31,105 nucleotides of DNA, from contig JALCCG010000209.1 of NCBI GenBank assembly GCA_023212695.1, positions 6,684 to 37,788 on the forward strand, in the 5' to 3' direction. This document shows, one piece after another, positions 9,370 through 17,683 of the stretch. The translations under genes and the position numbers were made by a program. The stretch is from Sporisorium sorghi. Taxonomy: Eukaryota; Basidiomycota; Ustilaginomycetes; Ustilaginales; Ustilaginaceae. How positions within the stretch are numbered: the stretch's first letter is position 1; the number at the start of each line of letters is the position of its first letter. The notes below the pieces were generated by a model, which did no database searches, was not told the origin of the DNA, and saw nothing but the letters and a program-made list of their open reading frames with translations.

Positions 9370-10633
9370 CGCGGCTGGTAAAGGGGGAGGAGTGCGGCTC
9401 GGATGGGTTGAAGTCGACGAGGGTTAGACGACGTCCTCGAGGTGTTGAAGAGGATCCTTATATGCACTTCGACAATCGACCATCAGAGGACCACTTCGCA
9501 TCCCCAAATGGACAGGTCGACGAAGCTCACGACAGCCGACCTGCGGCTCGTCTTAGCTCAGGAACCCAACGCAAATGGCACCATCCTCTTCATTCCTGAA
9601 CCGAGACCCCACTCAGCTCGAGCCCCGCCAGCTTCATTCGAGCTTTTGATTCATCAGCAAACAAGAGCGTGAGCCAATCCCAATTGAGGGACAGAGTTTG
9701 GCAAAGGAGGTTCGATATCTGCAGCTGTGCTTATCACACCATCTGCGCAGGCTTGACAGGCACACGCAGGCGACTGTGCATACGCTAATTGACATGAGAG
9801 CGAACAAGTCGCTATAGAACGGACCCGGCGAAAGCGGCGGCAAGTGTGGGACGACCCAGGCGGAAGATGCCATCCCGACGCACCCCCACTCACTTACACT
9901 GGTACCGGCGACAATGGATCGTCGCTGATTCGACGCAGATGGAACCTTGACCGCACAAAATGGCGTGACAGCTTTCTGCCTGCCTGCCTGATGTGGGTTT
10001 CGAATTGCGATTCGATTCGCTTGTCTGCTCGCGGCGGCTTCGATGGAAAAGAAGCTAAAAAAGTGCATTTGCCAGACTTCATACATGAGCACAAAGGGAA
10101 ACATATGGACGCTGCGTCAAGGTTGGATCTCAGCTCCCCCTCCAAGATACAGTAGCATGCGCAAGTTGACCGGCGCCAAGCCACACGCAGCGAGCGGTAT
10201 CTTTCTCACGTGCTGTGTGCTCGATAGTATAACAAGGTACACCAGCGCAGGGGAAGCTGCGGAAGACGCCATGCCGACCCGGTATCTTGCTCCGCCCCAC
10301 CATCTATAGAGCGTCACGCCATCTCACAATAGACGAGTGCCAGGAACCTGAATTGCAGATTAGGAACTCGTCTTTCGCTCGGTTCTGTCGGTCCGATGCG
10401 CCGAGCAAGACCGAATCCAGGCCGTGGTCGGAACAGTTCTTCTGATGTCCAATGACACTCGCGCTATTGGAAGTGATTGAAGAACAGAACAGCTGCTTCT
10501 CTCACCACCACAATCGCTCAACTCGAACACCAATCAATCCACATTACGGAACAGCGAAATCGGACGCAATTGATGAAGGCGATGGGAATGACAGCAAGAA
10601 ACGAAAGCGGTGTACTATACTTGCAACGCCTCT
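9370..10633. other. Intergenic region upstream of OPT gene and downstream of FAD monooxygenase
   Basis: 1.26 kb without a convincing gene. The OPT-proximal part is its promoter and leader. The rest has only short ORFs (the longest about 156 aa, on the minus strand) with no recognisable motif. No tRNA-like B box or clear repeat was found by eye. Confidence 0.5.
9457..9463 (-). promoter_or_regulatory. TATA-like element for the OPT gene
   Basis: On the minus strand the sequence reads ATATAAG, about 90 bp before the OPT start codon at 9369. This is a reasonable distance for a fungal TATA box with a short leader. It is based on position only. Confidence 0.4.
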
Positions 10634-11977
10634 CTATGCGGCAATGGCTGTCGAGCTTGGTGGGATGACACTAGAGCTGGAGGACACGCCAGCTGCCTTT
10701 GAGCCCGGGTAGACCGTCTCGCGAATGTGCTTCTTCATGTCGTACGTGTTCATCTCGTTGACAGTCAGCTTGTTCTCCTTGGCAGCGAGCGCGGCATCGG
10801 GTGCGCTCAGCGACGAAAAGCCGATACGCTCGTTGAGGTTCTCGAGAGCAGCAGCCGATGCCTGCTGAACACGTGTGGCACGCGGTTTGCGAATGTCCTG
10901 GTAGAGCTTGAGACCGGCCTCGATGTTGTTGGTAAAGTTGTACTCCTTAGAGAAGATAATTCCCAAAGCAGCGGCATCCTCGATGGCCTGGCACGCGCCT
11001 TGGGACTGGTGAGGCATCATGGGGTGGGCAGCGTCGCCGAGGATGCACGTCTGCTTCTTGTACCAGTGCGAGTAAGGCTGGTGAACGTACAATCGCCAAG
11101 GCTTGCGCTCGACCGAGTTCTGGATGAGCTTGACGCACAGAGGGTCGAGCCTCGAATAGTCGCCGGCCAGGATCTCCTCGGGAGGAACCTCTTCGAAAAC
11201 GAAACCTTCGGACTGGTGCTTGGTGAGCTCGGTAGGCATGAAGCAGTAGAACGAGACGATGTCACCACCGGCGCATGGGCTCATGACGATCTTGTAGTAC
11301 TGGTTGAGGTCTCCCTTGGGGTATCCACCCCAGAACTGAATGGCAGGATCGGCAGCCCAGGTGAGACCGAGACGCTCGACTTCCTCCTTGGTAACGTTGC
11401 ATCGGTAGCAGGTCTGAGGAGCCGACTTGATATCCGGGGTGACGCCAATGGCGGTGCGCACCTTGGAACGAATTCCATCAGAACCGACGATGAGATCAGC
11501 CGTGACCTTGTTGCCGTTGCGGAAGGTAATGACGCCGGACTCGGTGTCGACGTCCTCGGCAATGTGGTCCATGACAATGTCGACGGGAGTGCCCTTGCCG
11601 TCTTTGGAGGTGGCGGTGTCCATGAGCATCTTGTGCATGTCTTGACGGTGGAACATGTTGTAGACGTTGCCCCAGGTCTTTTCGTAGTCTTCGAGGTGGT
11701 ACTGGTTGAGGATCTTGCCCGTCTCCCAGTCACGCATGGTGAGCTCCATGAGGATGACGGGGCGACCAGAGGGGACATCGACCTCCCAATCGTGAAGCCA
11801 CTGGGTACCGTTGGCAGCACACGAGATGGAGGCACCCACTTCGACGTCAAAGCCACGTCGCTCGTAGACGGTGCACTTGTGTCCTGCGCGACGAAGAGCA
11901 AGGGCGGTCGCGAAGCCACCGATACCGCCTCCAAGAACGGCGACGTTGAGCTGCTTGAATGAGGATGACTCGGACAT
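10634..11977 (-). CDS. FAD-dependent monooxygenase, salicylate hydroxylase-like
   Basis: Class A flavoprotein hydroxylase using NAD(P)H and O2, probably on an aromatic or phenolic ring. Single exon, 447 aa, the normal length. Three family fingerprints are visible: the ADP-binding GGGIGG at about 16-21 (VAVLGGGIGGFATAL, followed by Glu39 at the end of the second strand), the DG motif LIVGSDGIRSKVR (162-174), and the GD motif CILGDAAHPMMPHQSQG (311-327) that contacts FAD. The Ser/Pro/Ala-rich last 20 residues are unconserved-looking. No signal peptide or membrane anchor is evident. A TATA-like element sits about 95 bp upstream. It is divergent from a Zn2Cys6 regulator at 13485, with an EthD-domain gene beyond. 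Salicylate as substrate is inferred only from overall similarity; other aromatic or polyketide substrates are equally possible. Confidence 0.93.
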   Translation of the reverse strand: MSESSSFKQLNVAVLGGGIGGFATALALRRAGHKCTVYERRGFDVEVGASISCAANGTQWLHDWEVDVPSGRPVILMELTMRDWETGKILNQYHLEDYEKTWGNVYNMFHRQDMHKMLMDTATSKDGKGTPVDIVMDHIAEDVDTESGVITFRNGNKVTADLIVGSDGIRSKVRTAIGVTPDIKSAPQTCYRCNVTKEEVERLGLTWAADPAIQFWGGYPKGDLNQYYKIVMSPCAGGDIVSFYCFMPTELTKHQSEGFVFEEVPPEEILAGDYSRLDPLCVKLIQNSVERKPWRLYVHQPYSHWYKKQTCILGDAAHPMMPHQSQGACQAIEDAAALGIIFSKEYNFTNNIEAGLKLYQDIRKPRATRVQQASAAALENLNERIGFSSLSAPDAALAAKENKLTVNEMNTYDMKKHIRETVYPGSKAAGVSSSSSVIPPSSTAIAA

Positions 11978-12070
11978 TGTTGGTATGAAGCAAGCTTTGC
12001 TGTATAGAGGAGGAGGAGGAGATGGTGATGATGAGTGGCAGTGCGAGCGGATGAATGAGCCCGGCGTGAC

Positions 12071-12076
12071 TTTATA
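12071..12076 (-). promoter_or_regulatory. TATA-like element for the FAD monooxygenase
   Basis: The minus strand reads TATAAA, 94 bp before the ATG at 11977, in a GC-rich background. The assignment rests on position and consensus only. Confidence 0.45.
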
Positions 12077-13271
12077 ATCTTAGGACAACAGGTCACAAGG
12101 TGTACGCTGCGTATGAGTGACTCTTGTCGGCGTAGTGATTTCATCGGAAGAGCCGATACAGAGTAGCGTCGCAAAGGCGCCGAGGGGGAAGCAGAGCATC
12201 GGCCCCTCCACACGGACATGGTCCGATAGGCAGACATGAGACCCTGGATGCGCGATCCGACAAGAATGTGACAGCGAAAGAGATGCAAAAGCCACGTCTA
12301 GACGCGGGGAAGTCACAGGACCAAACGTGGGATTAGCCGACGGGCACGGCAGCACGGCAGAGCAGCAGTCTAGCGAGCGAGCGAGCGTATCAGTCGAGTG
12401 CGCCCGCCGACTATCGAATGCGAGAGCAAGCGCGAATCGAGCAACGAGTTGGGTTGAAACGAAGTTCGGGCCCCGAGTGTGACTGGCTGGCTCTGATACC
12501 GCATTGATACCGAACCACTCGACCGCGGGCCTTGACCTGGCGAAGGGAAAGGGAAAGGAAAGGGGCAGCGCAGCTTTTGACAGCGCAGCCGAGTCGTGCC
12601 CAGCCAAAAAGCGAGCGGAGCGCGTCGAGAGAAAGCCGCGGACGATTTCCGCAAATCTCGTCCGGCTATCGTCCGCCTCGCTTTGCTGCCCTTGTCAACG
12701 CGGCGCTCAACTCCCGATCTCTGTTGCATAGCGCTTGTCTCAGAGTCGGCTGCAGCCCAACAACACGAGCCATCGCATCTGAAACAGCTACTCGTCCCGA
12801 TCTGTGCATCAAAGAGAGTGGTAGAAAAGCGCAAAAGCTTATCAGCAGCAGTCAGTCTTGTTTTTGATCGCACATGCCGAGAAAATCGGCTTTGCCGAGG
12901 TGCCCTTTTTTTGCTTTTCCTTTTCTTCGGATGCCAAGCCGAAACATCAGTCGTCGAGAGACAGCCTGCCCAGCTGACCGCTTGAACGACTGGAATGCGG
13001 CTGTCTCTCCTCGCTTGTACACTTCTTCTTGTCTCTCTTCTTATCGGCAAGGTCGCCACTGCCAGCAGCACCGCAAAGTCGGCTCATCCAGAGCTTCCCC
13101 GCAAAATCATCACACCTCCGACCGCCCTCTCGCATGCATGCTGCACCACACAGCACATCGCCCGTCTCCAATCCACGCTGAGCGTATTTGTCAAGTGACT
13201 CAGCCTCTTCTTCTTTGCGGTCCTTCGATAAGCTTAATCGAGCTCGAAAGCGTCCGCGCTTGAGTTCCGCC

Positions 13272-13278
13272 TATAAAA
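13272..13278 (+). promoter_or_regulatory. TATA box candidate for the Zn2Cys6 regulator
   Basis: TATAAAA lies 207 bp before the ATG chosen at 13485. If transcription starts about 30-60 bp downstream of it, the in-frame upstream Met at 13188 cannot be used. This supports the shorter protein. Confidence 0.45.
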
Positions 13279-13484
13279 CCTTCCTTCCTTCTCGGCCATC
13301 ATACGCGGCCCCACGCTTTGCTAAGCACGTCGCTCAGCATCCACTCCCGCCATCTCTCCGATCGACACTTGGCTTACATTACGCTGCATACAACGAGGAC
13401 CCTGCTTACCCTGGATACCCACAACAGCTCCTCGTCGTCGCTTCCGCTGCCCATCGATGCTGTAATACACGTACGCTCTTCGCC

Positions 13485-16106
13485 ATGACCACCTCATCAT
13501 CATCCACAGGCACCAACAACAACAGCAGCAATGCCAGTATCTCACCGACCGCTCTAACCAACCAAGCCGTCGCTCCCGCAGCGGGTCCGTCATCTAACAG
13601 TCTAGGCGCCAACGGTAGCAACAGCAGCGTCAAGAACCTCAGCTGTCTCCAATGTCGCAAGCGCAAGACACGATGTGATAAAAAGTATCCTTGCTCGCCT
13701 TGCGTCATTCGCGGCGATGCTTCGTCTTGCACTCAAGTACAGCAGACCATCGCTTCCATCACCACCCACTCTTTCGGCGCTTCCACATCTCCCACGCGCG
13801 AGATCGCTGCTCCTCTGATCCATCGAGCTTCCTTCTCTGAAGCTGCAAATGGTGCCCCAAATGCCGCATCTTCATCGTCATCTACGTCCAAGCCGGACCC
13901 CAACGAATCTCCTTTCGCTCCAGATCGCTTCATCGGTCTCGAAGCAGAACGTCTCTATCGCCTAGAAGCTCGCATGGATCGTGTCGAACGCTACATCTTG
14001 CAAAACGGTCAACCACAAGGCGACGCTCGCTTCGCTTCCACAGCAACCGTCGAAGACGATGCCCTCGCAAGCTTGGATCGAGTCTCTTCCAAACAAGAAC
14101 TGCCCATCGGTCAAGACATCCAAGACCTCTTCGAAGATGCTGCCATGGGTCGCAAACTGAAGCTCAAAAGCCTCGGCACCACCTCGGACGCAGAGACCAA
14201 GGATCCCGAGACAGACGAGGAGCAGATGCTCGATCAGCGCTCTGCGGACTCTTCCGCCGACGTCGCCTTTCGCTTTGCGCAGTTCCTCCCTCCCAACAGC
14301 GCCATTTTGCTCGACTTTTACTTTACTCAAGTCGACTGGACCACCCGCGTCTTGCCTCCCGAGAGCTCGAGCGAATTCCTGTTCCTCTCCAAGATGCAAC
14401 CGGAACAGATTGCCGCTTTCCCCGTCTCGAGCGCCATGGTCTCGTGCTACTTTGTCGTCATTGCACTCGCTCTCCACTTTTCTGACGCTGCGCTGCTCGA
14501 AAGGGTCGGCATCTCGAAAAAGGAGGCTTCTCGTCTAGCAGACACGCTGTGTACCGGCAGTCAGCAGCTGCTGTGGTCGTCCAACTTTCTCCAATCGCAG
14601 CAACTCGAGCATCTCGCATGCATCTGTCTGCTCGGCGTCTATCAGCACAACCGCAAGGAACAGGCAGACGGCCAGTGGGCTCTCCTCGGCTCGGCCATCA
14701 AGGTCGCCCAGAACATCGGTCTCGCACGTCTGGATCACGGCGCCTCTGCCCAAAAGCCGTCCGGCAGCATGAGGAACGAAGCACGTCGCGAGCTCGGTCG
14801 ACGCATCTGGTGGAACCTGGCCTGGCTCGACTGGTCGCATGCCGTGGCTCACTTTGGCGTCTACTCGATCCATCCTCTGCAGAACCGCACCAACTTGCCC
14901 GCCAACGTCGAAATCCACAATGACAGCCTCACGCTCCACTCTCCGGACGTGTACACGCATTCCTCAGCCATAACGATGCGCATGCGCTACGTCACCATCT
15001 ACCGCGAGATTGTCGATGTGTCCAACGAGCGACCTACGCTGTCTCGCGCACAGATCCACCGCTTTGTCAGTAAGCTCAATGAGGTGCACGACTCGACGCC
15101 GGCGTGCTTGCGCTACTCGCCCGAGCGTTGCTTTGACAAGCCGGACCAGGCCATGGAGTCGGTGATGCTCGAGCTCATGTACCTCAACCGCATCCTTCGC
15201 TTGCATCGTGTCCATCAGCTTGCCGGGTTTACTGATGACGAGTGGAGGTTCGCTCGCAAAGCGTGCCTCTCTTCGGCCAGCTGCATCATCCGCATCTTGT
15301 CGCTCCAGCAAGATAGCGTCATCCACAAGTTTTGGCTGGTCACTTTTTATCTGCTAGGTGCTGCCATGGCGCTGGTGATGGAGCTGTGCTGCGCGCGTCA
15401 ACATGACATGGATGCTGCATCGGTGCGTGCCAGCTTGTCGACGGCGGTCTCGTTGCTTTCGAAAGCGGGGCCCGGAAGTGAAGCGGCACGCAACTCGCGT
15501 CGGATCCTCAAGGAGTTGCTCAGCGCTGAGAACAAGATCCGCGATGCATTCGCTCGATTGGGTGGACTGGAAAGGATTGCGGAAGAGAGACTGGATACGA
15601 GCGGTACAAAGGATGTGTTTCTGGATGTGCTTCAGAAGGTGTTTAGCAGCATGTCGAGGCACAAGCGCAAACGCGATCTGGATGAGGGGGCAGGGGATGC
15701 GCAAAAGCACAAACGTCGAACGGGAGGTGGCGGCGAGAGTGCACGACAGACGCGCGAGTCGACAGCATCATCCGCGGGTGGTGGTGGCGGTGGCGAAGGA
15801 GGTGGTGGTGGAGGAGGCAAGAATCGTGCTGCCAATGGAAATACGAACGGTGTAGGCGGCGGCCAAGTGGTTGCGGGCATAAATGGAGCGTATAGCTGGC
15901 TGGATACGCCCAACTTTTCGGGCGTGGCGTCGGATGGTTCAGGCAAGCCACTCGAGGCGTTGTCTGTAGGCGATGGTACGGTGGCGTCGAACGAGAGCGA
16001 TTGGCAAGGCGACCAGACGCTGTTCCCAACGCTGGACGGTATTCTGTCGGGTGCGTTGTCGATCGACGAGTGGCTCGGCTCGTCGTATCCGTTTGATCAT
16101 TTGTAA
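13485..16106 (+). CDS. Zn2Cys6 (GAL4-type) transcription factor with fungal_trans domain
   Basis: Nuclear DNA-binding regulator, 873 aa from the Met at 13485. The Zn2Cys6 cluster spans residues 54-82 with spacing C-x2-C-x6-C-x5-C-x2-C-x8-C (CLQCRKRKTRC, CSPC). After it comes a short predicted helix suitable for dimerisation (LEAERLYRLEARMDRVERY). A middle-homology region follows, with FYFTQVDWTTRVLP, GQWALLGSAIKVAQNIGLAR and RRELGRRIWWNLAWLDWSH, typical of PF04082. The C-terminal part carries a basic KRKRD patch and a Gly-rich tract (about 15768-15820) before an acidic, possibly activating tail. The frame is open upstream to 13188, but a TATA box inside that stretch and its unlike composition argue for the later start. 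It is divergent from the FAD monooxygenase and tail-to-tail with the EthD gene, so it may control one or both; this is inferred. Confidence 0.9.
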   Translation: MTTSSSSTGTNNNSSNASISPTALTNQAVAPAAGPSSNSLGANGSNSSVKNLSCLQCRKRKTRCDKKYPCSPCVIRGDASSCTQVQQTIASITTHSFGASTSPTREIAAPLIHRASFSEAANGAPNAASSSSSTSKPDPNESPFAPDRFIGLEAERLYRLEARMDRVERYILQNGQPQGDARFASTATVEDDALASLDRVSSKQELPIGQDIQDLFEDAAMGRKLKLKSLGTTSDAETKDPETDEEQMLDQRSADSSADVAFRFAQFLPPNSAILLDFYFTQVDWTTRVLPPESSSEFLFLSKMQPEQIAAFPVSSAMVSCYFVVIALALHFSDAALLERVGISKKEASRLADTLCTGSQQLLWSSNFLQSQQLEHLACICLLGVYQHNRKEQADGQWALLGSAIKVAQNIGLARLDHGASAQKPSGSMRNEARRELGRRIWWNLAWLDWSHAVAHFGVYSIHPLQNRTNLPANVEIHNDSLTLHSPDVYTHSSAITMRMRYVTIYREIVDVSNERPTLSRAQIHRFVSKLNEVHDSTPACLRYSPERCFDKPDQAMESVMLELMYLNRILRLHRVHQLAGFTDDEWRFARKACLSSASCIIRILSLQQDSVIHKFWLVTFYLLGAAMALVMELCCARQHDMDAASVRASLSTAVSLLSKAGPGSEAARNSRRILKELLSAENKIRDAFARLGGLERIAEERLDTSGTKDVFLDVLQKVFSSMSRHKRKRDLDEGAGDAQKHKRRTGGGGESARQTRESTASSAGGGGGGEGGGGGGGKNRAANGNTNGVGGGQVVAGINGAYSWLDTPNFSGVASDGSGKPLEALSVGDGTVASNESDWQGDQTLFPTLDGILSGALSIDEWLGSSYPFDHL

Positions 16107-16130
16107 CGGCGAAACAAATGCATTGCCGCT

Positions 16131-16595
16131 TTAGGCTTCTTGTCTGTGCTGAGCCTGTCCGTTGCGGATAACAATGAATTCGTGGCCGACGGTGACCTGC
16201 AATGTGGCAGGGTTGGTGAATTGGAGTGAGTCTGCAGCGAGAACAGAGGTCGTCTCTGGATCGCTGAAGAAGTTCTGAGCGTCTTGAAGGTTGGCAAAGA
16301 CGAACGAGGAGCAGGCGTCGTAGGGCATGATCTGCACCGGATTCTGAGCGCTGAGAACATCGGGGCCAAAGAGGCGAGCGATATTCGGTGTGGCAGTGTC
16401 GGCCATGCAGTGCAGCTGTGTATACGAGATGCAACCGTGTCGCAGCAGGATCGGACCAGTCAGAGCCGCATGAACGTAGGCATAGTAATGCGAGAACTGC
16501 TCGTCGGAGATGCCGTCCTTTTTCTTGAGGTAGACTGTCACTTTGACGCCGTCGGCCCACTTGCCTACGCTGGACGATGACTGAGAGGTCGACAT
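16131..16595 (-). CDS. Small EthD-domain protein (dimeric alpha+beta barrel)
   Basis: 154-aa single-exon protein. Features are VKVTVYLKKKDGISDEQFSHYY (about 16-37, broken here only as a description of the segment), then HAALTGPILLRHGCISYTQ, and a late SSFVFANLQDAQNFFSDPET. These are the beta-strand/helix pattern and the Phe/His positions of EthD or stress-responsive A/B barrel proteins. The family includes decarboxylases, dehydratases and helper proteins in aromatic and polyketide pathways, and EthD itself is needed for ether degradation. The start Met at 16595 is preferred; the frame is open further upstream but the sequence there looks like leader. The stop codons of this gene and the Zn2Cys6 gene are separated by only 24 bp. 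The function is undetermined. Confidence 0.8.
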   Translation of the reverse strand: MSTSQSSSSVGKWADGVKVTVYLKKKDGISDEQFSHYYAYVHAALTGPILLRHGCISYTQLHCMADTATPNIARLFGPDVLSAQNPVQIMPYDACSSFVFANLQDAQNFFSDPETTSVLAADSLQFTNPATLQVTVGHEFIVIRNGQAQHRQEA

Positions 16596-17434
16596 GCTGA
16601 TTGATTGAGGGTGTGTGAGTGGATGCGAAGATGATGAGGGCGGCTGTTCCGCAAAGTGCTTTCTCAATGCGCACTTGCTTTCTGTCTGCGCAGCAACATC
16701 CTCGATCCCTCTTCTGAAGTCACAACGCTTTTCCAGTCTATAATCACAAAAGCCACAAAAGCTGAGTCCACCACTTTCCTGCCAAATTGGACAGCTCGCG
16801 ATTCTGCCCGACGCTGTCCTTGACAGTCTTGAATATATATACATACTGGCAGAGAGGATAGATAGCTCGACCTTTGTTACCCAACCCATCCGGCTTAGCA
16901 TGGTATGCTCGGTCAAGTGCAAGAGATTGCCGTCTGCTAGTTCCCCAACCTACCCCACACGGCTATCCACAAGCCGCTCTCCCCCAACCTCGGCTAGTCT
17001 TTTTTTTCTTCTCGCAGCATGACATCGGCTAACTCTTTTGCTTCTTCTTCTCCACACAAAGAGGACAGGTCGCCGGTATCCGCACTGTCCATGGCTATCG
17101 TGCGAGAAGCGTACGGAGGATCAAGACCGCCGGTCTGTACTTGACGAGATCCCTGCGCAGTAATTTACAAGTTCATGCGTGCGACCCTTGATCTGCTGAT
17201 TCTCCCCTGGGGCAACCGCCGACGACCTTTCATATGTCACTGCTGTGCCTCATGTGCCACCACCGCAAGCTTCCAGGCTCTTAATTTACCCATTGCATCG
17301 ACTACTGCCGAAGAGCACTCCATCGGCTTTACCGTGGCCAAGCCGCTCTTAGACGCCCTGCTGAGACACCGAGGTGACAAGTCGCCGGTGGCTCTTGGTT
17401 GGTCAAGCGGACAACTTCCGCAGATCCTCCTACG

Positions 17435-17442
17435 TATATAAA
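17435..17442 (+). promoter_or_regulatory. TATA box candidate for the carboxylesterase
   Basis: TATATAAA sits upstream of the N gap. If the duplicated flank is collapsed, it would lie roughly 80 bp before the ATG at 17684, a normal distance. The right-hand duplicate shows a degraded version (TATTAAAA). Confidence 0.5.
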
Positions 17443-17563
17443 CCAGCTCAGTCCTTCTTTCGAAGCGACAGTGTCCATCATCAGCCCCCCCCCCCCCCCC
17501 CCCCCCCCCCACCCCAACAAAACACTCCACCTCACGCTTCTCCGCCGCTCCCGTCCTCCCTCG

Positions 17564-17573
17564 NNNNNNNNNN
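17564..17573. other. Assembly gap (10 Ns)
   Basis: Ten consecutive undefined bases, an arbitrary-length gap marker. The flanking sequence suggests that the true gap length is zero or negative. Confidence 0.99.
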
Positions 17574-17646
17574 GGGTTAAAGCGACACCCTCCCCCGATC
17601 TCCCTCCTATTAAAACCCCCCCCAGCCCTCCTTTCGAAGCCACGGT

Positions 17647-17677
<31 letters not shown>

Positions 17678-17683
17678 AGAGTC

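Larger units (their letters stand above)
11978..13484. promoter_or_regulatory. Long divergent intergenic/promoter region between monooxygenase and Zn2Cys6 regulator
   Basis: 1.5 kb between two divergent start codons, large enough for separate promoters and a long regulator leader. It contains a GCGA-rich stretch near 12370-12390, a purine-rich AAGGGAAAGG tract at about 12541-12570, and TATA-like boxes near each gene. The minus-strand ORF at 12370-13071 (233 aa) is basic and low-complexity, and I do not believe it is a gene. Confidence 0.55.
16596..17683. promoter_or_regulatory. Divergent region between EthD and esterase genes, containing a 10-N gap
   Basis: 1.09 kb. It carries an AT-rich TATATATA at about 16834-16841 on the EthD side, a TATATAAA box on the esterase side, and two poly-C runs around an N gap. 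The reading frame that runs through the Ns and encodes poly-Pro is not a real coding region. No other gene is seen. Confidence 0.6.
17401..17683. repeat. Duplicated, low-quality flanks of an assembly gap
   Basis: The segment 17401-17484 and the segment 17574-17648 align along their length (shared blocks include TTTCGAAG at 17458 and 17632, a GGT(C/T)AA start and a common GTGTCC end). Many of the differences are changes to C in the right copy. Each is followed by a C run (17485-17510 and 17649-17677). The part after the left run (17511-17563) in turn resembles a corrupted copy of 17678 onward. This is the picture of two contig ends that overlap but were joined by Ns. Confidence 0.75.

Noticed and set aside
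9700..9725. GGTTCGA sequence resembling a tRNA B box
   Set aside because: No matching A box or cloverleaf arms around it.
10727..11962. 411-aa plus-strand ORF opposite the FAD monooxygenase
   Set aside because: Val/Gly/Asp-rich mirror translation of the flavoprotein gene without any domain.
12370..13071. 233-aa minus-strand ORF in the long divergent promoter
   Set aside because: Basic, Ser/Arg-rich, no motif; overlaps the probable regulator promoter.
13188..13484. N-terminal extension of the first Zn2Cys6 factor
   Set aside because: A TATA box lies inside it, and the sequence looks like leader; translation from 13485 is more likely.
17399..17683. Poly-Pro N-terminal extension of the esterase through the N gap
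   Set aside because: Encoded by poly-C and Ns; a proper signal peptide begins at 17684.
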